Notes: generated from the sequence alone by a model not told the origin. Positions 36,980 through 45,732 are shown, counted from the first letter of the stretch. The stretch is DNA of 64,000 nucleotides from DASRSS01 sp963799045 (GCA_963799045.1 CAWCVN010000001.1:372001-436000); one strand, 5' to 3'. Numbers and translations are program-made.

Positions 36980-38385
36980 GCGGTCGCCCCCGCGACGTCG
37001 CCGTTGGTGTCGGGTAGCGGGAGCTGGCCGCGGACGTGCCCGCCCGGGACGGGGTCGTCGCGGAGTTGGGAGTACTGCACCCGCGCGGCGAGCTCGGCGG
37101 TGTGCTGCGCCTCGACGAGGTGTAGGTAGTCGATCCCCGTCTTCACCGGCGCGGGCGCCGTGCTCTCGTCGGGGCGGGCCTTGGCGTGGATGTGCCGGCC
37201 GATCTTGTGCGGGACCGCGTGTCCCATGGGTCGGCCGTGCCAGCGGACCTCGATGCTGGTGAGGTCGAAGGGGTCGTAGACGAGTTCGACCTTGCGACCG
37301 GCCAGGGCGGCGTCGACTTCGTAGGTGTTGCTGTGCAGCCCGACGGTGGCGGTCTTGGTGACGGTGCGCCATTCCGACCACAGGAACGCCTCCCGCAGCT
37401 GTGCCGGCGACGGCAACGGAAGCAGCGGGATGGACCAGCGTTCGATCGGTGCCTGCCCGGTCTCGGAGTGCTCGCGGCGGTGATAGACCGTTTCGACCCA
37501 GGCGGTGAACACCGTGTTCAGCTGGGTCATGTCGTCGAGTTCGCGGCCGGAGCCGATCTCGACGAGGAACTGGTCACGCACCGTGCGGAAGAACCGTTCG
37601 ATCTTGCCTCGGCCTTCGGGTTGGCCGGGCCGGGAGTGCACCAGCCGGATCCCCAACGAGGCGCAGGCGCGCAGCAGCTGCTTGTCCACGAACGCCGACC
37701 CGTTGTCGACATAGATCGAGGCGGGGATGCCGCGGGCCGCGATCCCCGTGCGCAGCGCAGCCTCGAGCCGCACGGTGTCCTCGCGCCGAGCCCACCGGTA
37801 ACCGGTCAGCAACCTGCTGTGGTCATCGAGGAACGCGAACAGGATCGCCTTCCTCCCGTTGACGGTCGGGCCGTGCAGGGCGTCGCCGGTCCAGCGGGCG
37901 TTCGGCTCGTCGGCCTCGAACCGGCCGAACACCGGCGGTGGTGTCCCGTCCGGGCGGGTCGTCAACTCCAGCCGCACGAAGTGGCGCTGCAGTGTGCGTT
38001 CGTCTGGCGACCAGCCCGAGTGGGCACGCAGGATCGTGGCGACCTGCACCGCTGTGCGCTGCGGAACTTCCTTCTTCAACGCCACCGCCAGCTCGAGGAC
38101 CTCGGCCGGGGTGCGTGGCCCGACCCGTCGCGGTTCGGGGACCAGGGCGTCGAACCCGCCGCGGCGCCAGGCCCGGATCCACCGGTCGATCGAGACGCGG
38201 GAGACCCGCACCGGTTGCCCGAACGGCCCTTCGTGCTCACGCTCGGCAAGAGCACGCACCAGCCGGCCTCGCTGCTTCGCCGACAGCTGCCGGTCCGCGG
38301 CCTCGCGGATCAACGCATACCGGAACAGGCCGATCGCGCGGGCTCGTTCGGCCCGAACCCGTTCTTCGTCATGGCTGAACGCCAT
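36976..38385 (-). CDS. DDE (rve-type) transposase of the three-gene transposon
   Basis: A 469-residue integrase-fold transposase. The N-terminal helix-turn-helix region (VRVSRVSIDRWIRAWRRGG) precedes the rve core with the three acids in WTGDALHGP, YVDNGSAFV and PEGRGKIERFF. A C-terminal beta barrel follows (NTYEVDAALAGRKVELVYDP). ATG 38385 is preferred because AAGGAG lies 7 bases upstream. It is followed without a gap by the ATPase. Confidence 0.9.
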   Translation of the reverse strand: MAFSHDEERVRAERARAIGLFRYALIREAADRQLSAKQRGRLVRALAEREHEGPFGQPVRVSRVSIDRWIRAWRRGGFDALVPEPRRVGPRTPAEVLELAVALKKEVPQRTAVQVATILRAHSGWSPDERTLQRHFVRLELTTRPDGTPPPVFGRFEADEPNARWTGDALHGPTVNGRKAILFAFLDDHSRLLTGYRWARREDTVRLEAALRTGIAARGIPASIYVDNGSAFVDKQLLRACASLGIRLVHSRPGQPEGRGKIERFFRTVRDQFLVEIGSGRELDDMTQLNTVFTAWVETVYHRREHSETGQAPIERWSIPLLPLPSPAQLREAFLWSEWRTVTKTATVGLHSNTYEVDAALAGRKVELVYDPFDLTSIEVRWHGRPMGHAVPHKIGRHIHAKARPDESTAPAPVKTGIDYLHLVEAQHTAELAARVQYSQLRDDPVPGGHVRGQLPLPDTNGDVAGATA

Positions 38386-38471
38386 CACCAACTCCTTCAC
38401 GACTCGAAAATGCACACGAATCGCGAGGGTCGTTGATCAACGGCCGCGGCCCAAGGGCCGACTCGTGTTGA

Positions 38472-39035
38472 TCAACTCGCTGTGGGCGTCGGGAACAACA
38501 GACGGCCGCTGGTCACGGCCGACGCGAGCTGCCACGGCGACACCGCGCCCACCACGCCGAGGCGGCGGCGGGCCGCCGCCGCGCAGGCACCGATCGCCTC
38601 GACTGCGTCGGCGAACACGCTCGAACGATTCGGCAGCGGAGCTGTCTGCGGGTCGAGCTCAACAAGCAACCTGGTGAACATCGATCGCACCATCTCGGCG
38701 TTCCGGGCGAACGCACGCAACCAGCCACGGACCGTCGACACCGGACGGCCCAACTGCGCGGCGATCGGTCGGTGCCCGGCACCGCTGCCCTTCGCGCGCA
38801 ACGCGCGGCCCACTACGTCGACGCCGTCGGCCCGTCGCGCCAGGCACGACACCGCCAACAACACGTGCGTCGCAGCGCACGATCCGCAGCGAGCTCGGCG
38901 CGGTCGCAGATCACCGACGCCACGGACGTCGCGCCGCCGAGCATGACCCCACGGCGCCAGGCCACCACCGCACGGGCACTGCAACTCCCCGCTGCGCAGA
39001 CGCCGTTCGACCTCGACTGAGTCGCTACCTACCAT
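38472..39035 (-). CDS. zinc-ribbon/helix-turn-helix protein of the transposon (DUF6431-like)
   Basis: About 187 residues from ATG 39035 (ATG 39053 also fits). The N-terminal half carries a zinc ribbon, CPCGG followed by CGSC about 30 residues on. The middle has a helix-turn-helix (HRPIAAQLGRPVSTVRGWLRAFA). Proteins of this build usually precede transposase/ATPase pairs in actinobacteria, to my recollection under DUF6431. It may bind transposon ends or repress the module. Confidence 0.65.
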   Translation of the reverse strand: MVGSDSVEVERRLRSGELQCPCGGGLAPWGHARRRDVRGVGDLRPRRARCGSCAATHVLLAVSCLARRADGVDVVGRALRAKGSGAGHRPIAAQLGRPVSTVRGWLRAFARNAEMVRSMFTRLLVELDPQTAPLPNRSSVFADAVEAIGACAAAARRRLGVVGAVSPWQLASAVTSGRLLFPTPTAS

Positions 39036-39475
39036 GACCACGGGTGCCTCCATTGCACCAAGCACCGGCCCTCCCATCCGGCCAAGGAACAGGGAGGGCC
39101 GTTGCGCTGTCCAGAACGTGATCAGACTGTCGTCGCACACGAACAAGGGACCACCCGCAGGCAACCCCTGTGACCGTCATCGCCGCGAACGTCGCTACAC
39201 AGCTACGCCGTCGTCATGCGGAACGCCGTTCAACACCTATCGGCACGAACCGCTTTGTACCCGTCACTTGAAAACGGCTCGTCGTCCGACAGCACGCGAC
39301 GCGCTGCAGCTGCAAGACTGCACGCGCGACTCCGCGATTGACCTCGCCGATGATCACGGCAGCGTCACCCCTCCCTTGTAGCAAGATCAAATCGCACACA
39401 CATCATGCATTCCGCCGACAGCAAGATCATCTTGCGGCTGGGGTGGCAGAGGGACGTGTCACCGTCCGCGGCGTG

Positions 39476-39669
39476 ATGAGTCTGCACAAGCTCTCGGCTG
39501 GCGACGGGTATACGTACCTGACCCGGCAGGTGGCGGCCGCGGCCCGATGCTGGTGATCATCGACGGCGCATCCAAGCCGTTCCGGACCGAGATGCCGCCG
39601 AAGATCTACGACCAGGTCAGCGCGCTGCGGGACGAATACCTCAAGCGTTCGAGCCGCTCGCTCGTCTGA
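39476..39669 (+). pseudogene. remnant of a MobF/TrwC-type relaxase gene
   Basis: Codons 39476-39553 read MSLHKLSAGDGYTYLTRQVAA, which I recognise as the start of actinobacterial TrwC relaxases. The frame then stops. A following frame (39547-39669, 40 codons) reads MLVIIDGASKPFRTEMPPK and ends KRSSRSLV; it may be the tail of the same gene, joined by a large deletion. The catalytic histidine triad and helicase domains are gone, so the element has lost conjugative nicking. Confidence 0.6.
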
Positions 39670-39672
39670 TTG

Positions 39673-40026
39673 TCAGCTGACCTCGGCCACTTCCCGAAGC
39701 GGCTCGGTGACCGACACTCGATCTCCCTCGCTCATAGGACGCAGCACAACCTCATAGCCAAGCGCGGCCGCGAGGTCGCTGATCATGCCCAGCGACGGAT
39801 TGACTTGTTGGGCGGTCAGCAACCGTCGAACTGCAGCCGGCTGGCGTTCGATGGCACGCGCGAGATCGGACTTCGAAAGGCCCTGTTGCTCACGCAGCTC
39901 GTCCAGCTCGTTCACCACAGCGTCGATAACGGCGATTCGCCGCGACTCCAGGATGAAGTGACGCCGGTATTCGGGATCGCCCATCGCTGCTTCGTGGTCG
40001 TCCCAGAACATGCTGTGCTTCGACAT
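39673..40026 (-). CDS. XRE-family helix-turn-helix regulator
   Basis: A 117-residue DNA-binding protein. The helix-turn-helix lies at about 55-110 (LSKSDLARAIERQPAAVRRLLTAQQVNPSLGMISDLAAALG). ATG 40026 follows GGAGGAGG at good spacing. It resembles HigA-type antitoxins, but no toxin gene is adjacent. It is 61 bases downstream of the integrase gene on the same strand, so it may regulate integration or maintenance of the element. Confidence 0.75.
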   Translation of the reverse strand: MSKHSMFWDDHEAAMGDPEYRRHFILESRRIAVIDAVVNELDELREQQGLSKSDLARAIERQPAAVRRLLTAQQVNPSLGMISDLAAALGYEVVLRPMSEGDRVSVTEPLREVAEVS

Positions 40027-40087
40027 GCCCAGCCTCCTCCGCACCTCATCAGAAGCGTAACACAGGCGTTACGCCCTTGGTTCCCGG

Positions 40088-41647
40088 CTACGCGCTGTGA
40101 CGCCAGACGATATCGATGTCGTCGGGGTTGAAGTGCGGACCTCGAGACGACGGCTTGATCGTGATTCGCTCGATGATCTCCGAAAGGATCAGCCGCTTGC
40201 GCTCGTTCGAGACGTCCGACGAATCCAGTTCGGCGATCTGCGTCTCGCGCGAGGGCAGCTGCCGAATGTTCTCGCCCTCGGCGGCCGCGGCGCGCGCCGA
40301 GTCGATGCGAGCGTTAAGTTCGGCGAGCGTGGCGTAGAAATCCTCGTCGCTGATCTGCCCGCTGCTCCATGCCGTCCGAAGTCCGGCCTTGCGCGCCTGG
40401 AGCCGGTCGAGGTCGCCGGCCTTCACGGCGCGCTCGGCGCCCGCTCGGCGTGGGCGGACGTTCTCCCGCTTGAGGTAGTCAATCGCGACCGCGACGACCA
40501 GGCGGTCGACCTTGTCGGCGTTGCGGCTGACGCCATTGCAACCGCCGAGGTCCTTGGGGCGACAGCCGTACATGCGCATGCTGCGCACCACGCGGCCGAC
40601 CATCCGGGTCTCGCACTTGCCGCAGATGCACAGCCCGGACAGCAGATGCTTGCGGCCAGTGGCGGCGGGCGTCTTCACGTTCTTCGCGCCCCGCCCAGTC
40701 CCGACATCCAACGTGTTCTGCAGCAAGATCCACTCATCGACCGTGAGGATCGGCGTCCAATCGCCGCGCACCCATTCGCCGTCGTAGCGGACAGCCCGAA
40801 GCCACCACTCGTTGACCTTGGGTCGGTTCTCGTGGAAGACGCCGGTGTAGGCGCGGACGCCGCCGAGACGCGGATTGCGCAGGATGTTGGTGAGAGCCGT
40901 GCGCGTCCACTTCTTGCCGCCGACAGTCGGAATGGCGCGCCGCTGGAAATCGAGGGCGACCGCCGTCAGCGACTCGCCGTTCTCGACGCGCCCCACGGCC
41001 TCGCGCAACAGATCGGCCTCCGCAGGGACAAGCGTCTGACCGTCGGACTCCCAACCAAAGCGCCGCGGCCCTCCGCGCACGACCTTGCCCTGCTGCGCGT
41101 GCTGCACCGCGGCGCGCGCCTGCCGCCGGCTGGTGTCCTCGCTCGACTTCAGCGCGACCGAGACGAGCATCCGCGCGAGCATGCGACCGCCCGAGGTCAT
41201 TAGGTCGATGTCGCCGGTGACCGGCTTGACCGGGACCTTCTTGTACTCGACCCAGTCGATCAGGTCCTCCAGGTCGCGCGGCTGCCGGGCGAGGCGGTCC
41301 ATGTCGTAGAAGACGATGCCGTCGATGTGGCCGGCCTCCAAGTCGTCGAGCATCTGCCGGAATGCAGGCCGGATCACGCGGAAGGCGACCCGTCCGTCGG
41401 CGAGGCGGACCTTCTTCTTCCGGTACGCCGACGTGTCGTTCTCGTCGTAGCGGCGAGCGAACGGTCCCCACCCCATTCGCTCGCGCAACAGCTCGCAGTC
41501 CTCGTCCTGGCGCGCGACGCCTTCGGCCAGGCCGAGCTTGTCGTAGCTGATCCGCTTGTAGAGGCCCGGGCGCTCCGGAACGTGCGACGGTGCAAGGTCG
41601 ATCGTCCGCAGGAAGAAGGGCGAACTCTCCAACAATCGCTGGTCCAC
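40088..41647 (-). CDS. int: large serine integrase of the element
   Basis: A 519-residue large serine recombinase. The N-terminal resolvase domain begins YKRISYDKLG, where the Ser is the likely nucleophile, and continues through DGIVFYDMDRLARQPRDLED. A recombinase domain (about 190-290) and a zinc ribbon (GLCICGKCETRM ... YGCRPKDLGGCNG) follow, then a coiled-coil motif near 405-450 and the C-terminal tail. GTG 41647 starts 37 bases from the right junction, where phage-type serine integrase genes often lie. It explains the split ligD gene. Confidence 0.92.
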   Translation of the reverse strand: MDQRLLESSPFFLRTIDLAPSHVPERPGLYKRISYDKLGLAEGVARQDEDCELLRERMGWGPFARRYDENDTSAYRKKKVRLADGRVAFRVIRPAFRQMLDDLEAGHIDGIVFYDMDRLARQPRDLEDLIDWVEYKKVPVKPVTGDIDLMTSGGRMLARMLVSVALKSSEDTSRRQARAAVQHAQQGKVVRGGPRRFGWESDGQTLVPAEADLLREAVGRVENGESLTAVALDFQRRAIPTVGGKKWTRTALTNILRNPRLGGVRAYTGVFHENRPKVNEWWLRAVRYDGEWVRGDWTPILTVDEWILLQNTLDVGTGRGAKNVKTPAATGRKHLLSGLCICGKCETRMVGRVVRSMRMYGCRPKDLGGCNGVSRNADKVDRLVVAVAIDYLKRENVRPRRAGAERAVKAGDLDRLQARKAGLRTAWSSGQISDEDFYATLAELNARIDSARAAAAEGENIRQLPSRETQIAELDSSDVSNERKRLILSEIIERITIKPSSRGPHFNPDDIDIVWRHSA

Positions 41648-41683
41648 AGTGAGACTCTACTACAACCTAACGCAATGGTGCGT

Positions 41684-41721
41684 GACCGCACCATCGCCGC
41701 TGCATACTCCGTCCGCGGCTT
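41684..41721 (+). other. right attachment junction (attR)
   Basis: GACCG (41684-41688), ATCGC (41693-41697) and GTCCGCGGCTT (41711-41721) match the left junction at the same spacing. To the left is integrase upstream sequence; to the right is the high-GC host ligD tail. The nearby CTACTACAACCTAACGC at 41658-41674 resembles ligD sequence CTACAACCAGAACGC at the left and could mark an integrase arm. Confidence 0.65.
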
Positions 41722-42031
41722 TCCGCACGCGCCGGTGTCGGCGCCGGTGACGTGGGAGGAGCTGCCCGACGTCGAGATCGACGACTTCACCATTCACACC
41801 ATGCCGGCGCGCTTCGCCGAGCTGGGCGATCTGCACGCCGGCATCGATGCTCACCCCTGGTCGATCGAGCCGCTGCTCGAGTGGGCCGAGCGCGACGAGG
41901 CCGACCACGGGCTGGGGGACATGCCGTACCCGCCGAACTACCCCAAGCAGGACGGCGAACCCCCGCGCGTGCAGCCCTCCAAGAAGGTCGCCGCTCACTG
42001 GGACGACCGGGGCAACCGGATCGACAGGTAG
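41684..42031 (+). pseudogene. ligD: displaced host 3' end of the ligD polymerase gene
   Basis: 116 codons in frame with no start of their own, apart from a chance ATG at 41674 in element sequence. The translation DRTIAAAYSVRGFPHAPVSA to the end closely matches the last part of the hybrid gene at 31420-31785, and has the high-GC codons of the host. It is the original C-terminal part, cut off by integration. Confidence 0.88.
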
Positions 42032-42340
42032 GCGGCGTTGGGAACGGCGGCCGAGTCGGCCGACTGACATGCGCGAGCGAGCGGTGCCCCGACCCCACCC
42101 CTGAATGTCCAAGCGCAGCAGCGCGCGGACCGCGGGCGGGACGTCTACACCCGCAGTGATCGCCCTCCGGCGCCCCGATCGGCATGCTCCGCCGCGTGGT
42201 GGGACTCGAGGCGGCCGCCCCACTGCTGATCATTGGCGTTGATGCGCTGTTCGGGGCCTGGCGGGGCAGGCGAACGGGCAGGCAGTCTCTGCGTCCTGCC
42301 AGCAGCACGAGCTAGCAATGAGACGGCCCCGACCGCTTGG
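42032..42340. other. intergenic stretch after the ligD remnant
   Basis: No supported gene. A 43-codon frame at 42184-42315 begins MLRRVVGLEAAAPLLIIGVD and has one hydrophobic stretch, but lacks a ribosome site and a recognised relative. The rest is probably the old downstream region of ligD. Confidence 0.4.
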
Positions 42341-42781
42341 TCAGCGCGGTTCGCAGATGACCAACGGGATGTCCCGGTCGGTGTTGCGCTGATAGCCGGC
42401 GTATCTCTTGTAGATCTTCACGACCTCGGGCCACAGTTCGGCCTTCTCCTCCGGTGTCGCGGTTCGGGCGCGCATCGGCGTCGTGCGGTTGTCGACGGTG
42501 ACTTCGATGTCGGGATTGGCGACGAGATTCTTGTACCAGTCGGGGTGATCGGTGTGGCCGCCCTTCGAGGCGACAACCACCAGCCGCCTCGAGTCGTACA
42601 AGGGCGCGGTGAGCAATGTCGAATACCGCTTGCCGGATTTTCGGCCGACCGTATGCAGCTCTACGGGCTTCATGCCGGCGAGCGTTTTCGGGTAGCGGCC
42701 ACCGGTCAGCTTGAGCACGACCCGGTGGCCGTTCTCGAGCAGCCACGCGCCGATCTCGATTCCGCGATCGGGTTTCGGCAT
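42341..42781 (-). CDS. Ddn-like F420-dependent nitroreductase-family protein
   Basis: A 146-residue split-barrel flavin/deazaflavin protein. The family signature is ELHTVGRKSGKRYSTLLTAPLYDSRRLVVVASKGGHTDHPDWYKNLVANP in sense (residues about 42-90), with the usual PDIEVTV continuing. ATG 42781 is chosen because GGAGGG ends 9 bases before it. The substrate is unknown; relatives reduce quinones or nitro compounds with F420H2. It stands alone, leftward. Confidence 0.88.
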   Translation of the reverse strand: MPKPDRGIEIGAWLLENGHRVVLKLTGGRYPKTLAGMKPVELHTVGRKSGKRYSTLLTAPLYDSRRLVVVASKGGHTDHPDWYKNLVANPDIEVTVDNRTTPMRARTATPEEKAELWPEVVKIYKRYAGYQRNTDRDIPLVICEPR

Positions 42782-42912
42782 CGTGCGCATCCCTCCGCGG
42801 TCGACCATAGTGCGATACCAGCGGCACCAAGCTGCGGTGGCGGGCAGTCCGCCTGCTGCCGGATGCAAGACGATGACGGCGCAGGGCCGCGTGAGGCGAC
42901 CCGTGGGACGAG

Positions 42913-43455
42913 TCACGCGAGCAGGCCGTCGACTATCACCTCGAGCATCGGCCCGACGGACGCGGTGGGCAGGTTGCCCTGATCGACTACGCTCGCGATG
43001 CCACCGACGAGCCGGGCGAACTGGAGCGAGTCGACGCCGGGCCGCAGATCGTCCCCGAGCTGCTCGATGACCTGGTCGTTCGCGGCCCGCAGCGTCTGGC
43101 ACTTGGTCCGCATCGGGGACGCGTCGTCCTCCATCGCGAGCGTGATCTTGGCCGGCCCGCCCCTGTGGACGGAGATCAGCTCGACGTACGTCTCGAACCA
43201 GCGCAGCAGCAGCTCGCGCGGGGTGCCGCCTTCGGCGAGGGCCTTGCCGACGGCCTCGTCAACCCGGTCGACCCAGGCCTGCATCACCGCATCGACCAGG
43301 GATTCGCGGGTGGGGAAGTGGCGATACAGGGTCCCGGCGCCCACGCCGGCGGCCTTGGCGATGTCGTCCAGCGGCGCGTCGTAGCCGCGTGTGCGGAAGG
43401 CCACCCGGGCAGCCTCGACGATCTTGTCGCGATTGCGCGCCGCATCCGCCCGCAC
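42913..43455 (-). CDS. TetR-family repressor
   Basis: A 180-residue regulator from GTG 43455 (GAGGAGG six bases before it; an ATG far upstream would run through the operators). The N-terminal helix-turn-helix is LDDIAKAAGVGAGTLYRHFPTRESLVDAVM. The C-terminal ligand domain is of the SbtR-like length. It is divergent from an MFS drug-exporter gene with two matching operators between, so it probably represses both genes until a ligand binds. Confidence 0.9.
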   Translation of the reverse strand: MRADAARNRDKIVEAARVAFRTRGYDAPLDDIAKAAGVGAGTLYRHFPTRESLVDAVMQAWVDRVDEAVGKALAEGGTPRELLLRWFETYVELISVHRGGPAKITLAMEDDASPMRTKCQTLRAANDQVIEQLGDDLRPGVDSLQFARLVGGIASVVDQGNLPTASVGPMLEVIVDGLLA

Positions 43456-43491
43456 GGCCGACCTCCTCGATCCCGAAAACTGCTTGCTAAC

Positions 43492-43537
43492 CGGAGAGTG
43501 TCTCCGTATCGTGGATGAGGAACCGGAGAAGCTCTCC
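43492..43537. promoter_or_regulatory. two operator palindromes between the TetR and MFS genes
   Basis: CGGAGA-GTG-TCTCCG (43492-43506) and GGAGA-AGC-TCTCC (43525-43537) share AACCGGAGA...TCTCC. Their centres are 32 bases apart, about three helical turns, so two dimers would lie on one face. The pair lies in the 142-base divergent promoter region. Confidence 0.75.
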
Positions 43538-43597
43538 ACATAAGTTTACTGCGGCCGGCGGCCAAACGCACGCAGGCCAGAACAGGACTCGACCCGG

Positions 43598-45010
43598 ATG
43601 TCTTCCCTGCTACAGACCCGGCCCGCCCCCACGCAGCCCGCACGTCGCAACCCGGCGATCGGGATGTGGGTGGTGCTCGTCGGTCAGCTCATGCTCGTAC
43701 TGGACGCGACGATCGTGAACGTCGCCCTGCCCCACATCGCCACCGACCTGCACTTCGGCTCCGCGTCGCTGTCGTGGGTGCTCAACGCCTACAGCCTCGC
43801 CTTCGGCGGGCTGCTGCTGCTCGGCGGCCGGCTCGGCGACGTCCTCGGCCGGCGGCGGGTCTTCATGGCCGGCCTGGGCCTGTTCACGATCGCCTCCTTC
43901 GCCGGCGGGCTCGCCCACGCGCCGTGGGAACTGGTCACCTCGCGGGCGCTGCAAGGCGTCGGCGCCGCGCTGTCCGCGCCGTCGGTGCTGGCCCTGATCG
44001 CCACCAACGCCCCCGACGAGGCCGCCCGCAACCGCGCGCTGGCCGCGTTCGCCATCATCTCCTCCGGCGGCGCGGCGCTCGGGCTGATGCTCGGCGGCAC
44101 GCTCACCGACCTGGTCTCCTGGCGGTGGACGATGTTCGTCAACGTGCCGATCGGCCTGTCGGTCCTGCTGCTCGTGCCCGGACTGGTCAACGAGACAGCG
44201 CGGCGGCACGGACGGTTCGACTTCGTCGGGGCGGGGTCGGCGACCGGTGCCGCGGCAAGCATCGTGTGGACCGTCATCAACGCGCCCGAGCAGGGCTGGA
44301 CGAGCGTGCGCACCATCGGCGGGTTCGTCCTCGGCGGTGCCCTGTTGGCGCTGTTGGCCGTCACCGAGCGTCGCCACCAGCACCCGCTGCTGCGTCCCGC
44401 ACTGCTTCGCGACCGCCGGCGCATCGCCGGGCTGATCGCCATGGCCGCGGTCTACGGCGGCATGCTCGCGACGTTCTTCCTCACCGTGCAGCTGCTGGCG
44501 CACCAGTTCGACTACAGCCCGCTTCGGTCCGGCTTCGCGTTCCTGCCCGTACCGCTCGGGGTGTTCACGATGTCGCGCCTGGCGCCGCGCTTGGTCGCGC
44601 GGGTCGGTCCGGCTCCGTTGATCGCCTCCGGTGCCGCCAGCGTCTTCGTCGCCATGGGCCTGCTGCTCGGCATCCACGCCTCCACCAGCTACGCAGTCGG
44701 TGTGTTCCCGTCCCTGTTGCTGATGGGGCTGGGCATGGGCGCGAGCTTCATGCCGATCACCGTGCTCGCGCTCGACGGCGTCGAGCCCGAGCACACGGGT
44801 GCGGCCTCCGGGCTGCTGCAGACGATGCAGCAACTCGGTGGGGCAGTCGGGCTGGCCGTGGTCGCCTCCGTCTTCGCCGGACGGAGTACGGATGGGTTCG
44901 ACTCGGCGCTTCGGGCCGGCTACGGGGCGGCGACGGTGCTGGCCGCTTTGGCCTTGGCCAGCGCGCTCACGCTGCTGGCGCAACGACGCTTCGCCGTCGC
45001 CTCGGCCTAG
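43598..45010 (+). CDS. MFS transporter, DHA2 (14-helix) drug-exporter type
   Basis: A 470-residue inner-membrane proton-coupled exporter. Typical DHA2 motifs are LDATIVNVALPHIATDL in helix 1, LLLGGRLGDVLGRRRVF in loop 2-3 and ALQGVGAALSAPSVLALI. About 14 hydrophobic segments can be counted. It faces the TetR gene across twin operators, which suggests ligand-induced efflux. The next gene, another membrane protein, starts 23 bases downstream. Confidence 0.92.
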   Translation: MSSLLQTRPAPTQPARRNPAIGMWVVLVGQLMLVLDATIVNVALPHIATDLHFGSASLSWVLNAYSLAFGGLLLLGGRLGDVLGRRRVFMAGLGLFTIASFAGGLAHAPWELVTSRALQGVGAALSAPSVLALIATNAPDEAARNRALAAFAIISSGGAALGLMLGGTLTDLVSWRWTMFVNVPIGLSVLLLVPGLVNETARRHGRFDFVGAGSATGAAASIVWTVINAPEQGWTSVRTIGGFVLGGALLALLAVTERRHQHPLLRPALLRDRRRIAGLIAMAAVYGGMLATFFLTVQLLAHQFDYSPLRSGFAFLPVPLGVFTMSRLAPRLVARVGPAPLIASGAASVFVAMGLLLGIHASTSYAVGVFPSLLLMGLGMGASFMPITVLALDGVEPEHTGAASGLLQTMQQLGGAVGLAVVASVFAGRSTDGFDSALRAGYGAATVLAALALASALTLLAQRRFAVASA

Positions 45011-45033
45011 CAACTCGAGCGCAGGAGCCGACC

Positions 45034-45642
45034 GTGACGCCCTCCCGTCGCCCGTCTCGCCGCCACCGTGCGCCCGTCCGGCGCCGGCCAGCCCGGCTGG
45101 CCGACATCACCGGGCAGGTCAGAGTTCTCGCCCGCCTGCTCAGCGTGGTGTTGGCCGGCCTGGTCGTTTGGATCGTCGTGCTGGGCGTCAGCCTGCCGGC
45201 GGCCGACTCGACCCGGCAGTGGCGGCTGCTGTGGATCGGCTTCGACACCGTCGAGCTCACGGCCCTCGCCGTCACGTTATGGGCCATGAACCGGGCGCGA
45301 CCACTCGCGATCCCCGCGGCGCTGATCACCGGCACGCTGTTCGCCTGCGACGCCTGGTTCGACGTCGTGCTCTCGTGGGCCACCCGTGGGTGGTGGTTCA
45401 GCCTCGCCTCCGCGGTCCTCGTCGAACTGCCGCTCGCGGCCGTGCTGTGGGGCGGCGCACGCTCGATGGCCCGCACGGTGATCGCCCGCCAGCTCCCGCG
45501 GACTGTTCAGGCCACCGGCAAAGCGTCCGGTCGCCCGCTCGAACTCGTCCGGCGTGAACCGACGAACGAGTACCGGCGCGCCGCGGCCGCGGCCGAACCA
45601 ACCCATGCCCGAGAGCCCGCCAAGATGCTTCCCGTGGTGTGA
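45034..45642 (+). CDS. four-helix membrane protein
   Basis: A 202-residue protein from GTG 45034 (GGAG seven bases upstream). Basic N terminus, then four hydrophobic segments at about 33-53, 67-86, 90-112 and 120-140. The hydrophilic tail of about 60 residues ends in AREPAKMLPVV. No family motif is recognised. It is probably in one transcript with the MFS exporter. Confidence 0.65.
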   Translation: MTPSRRPSRRHRAPVRRRPARLADITGQVRVLARLLSVVLAGLVVWIVVLGVSLPAADSTRQWRLLWIGFDTVELTALAVTLWAMNRARPLAIPAALITGTLFACDAWFDVVLSWATRGWWFSLASAVLVELPLAAVLWGGARSMARTVIARQLPRTVQATGKASGRPLELVRREPTNEYRRAAAAAEPTHAREPAKMLPVV

Positions 45643-45732
45643 TCGACCCATTCGGGACAACGGCACGCGATGTCGGATGTAGAGGCTATAAACGGTTGCG
45701 ATGCGACCTGCAACTGCTTCCGAGAGGTGCTG

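Larger units (their letters stand above)
36068..39216. mobile_element. three-gene transposon (HTH protein, DDE transposase, ExeA-like ATPase)
   Basis: Three leftward genes form a transposition module of the Tn552/IstAB type. Possible ends are TGACGACG at 36068-36075 and its inverted copy CGTCGTCA at 39209-39216, both of the TG...CA form. No target duplication is visible, so the limits are tentative. It lies inside the larger integrative element and is separate from the insertion sequence at 32047. Confidence 0.55.
31420..41688. mobile_element. integrative element in the ligD polymerase gene
   Basis: The insert of about 10.26 kb is bounded by the two copies of the ligD 3' region. Contents from left: replacement ligD 3' end, tRNA-Met-like fragment, insertion sequence (32047-34496), a two-gene cargo (34710-35581), a three-gene transposon (about 36068-39216), a MobF relaxase remnant, an XRE regulator, and a large serine integrase ending 37 bases from the right junction. 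The secreted-protein region has lower GC than the host. Without the two transposons the element is about 4.7 kb. The missing relaxase body suggests it is no longer self-transferring. Confidence 0.85.

Noticed and set aside
39673..40026. XRE gene as the antitoxin of a toxin-antitoxin pair
   Set aside because: No toxin-sized gene lies beside it; the neighbours are the integrase gene and a relaxase remnant.
41327..42031. ligD remnant as a gene starting at 41327
   Set aside because: The first 119 codons are antisense to the integrase gene; only the part from 41684 has ligD sequence and it lacks a proper start.
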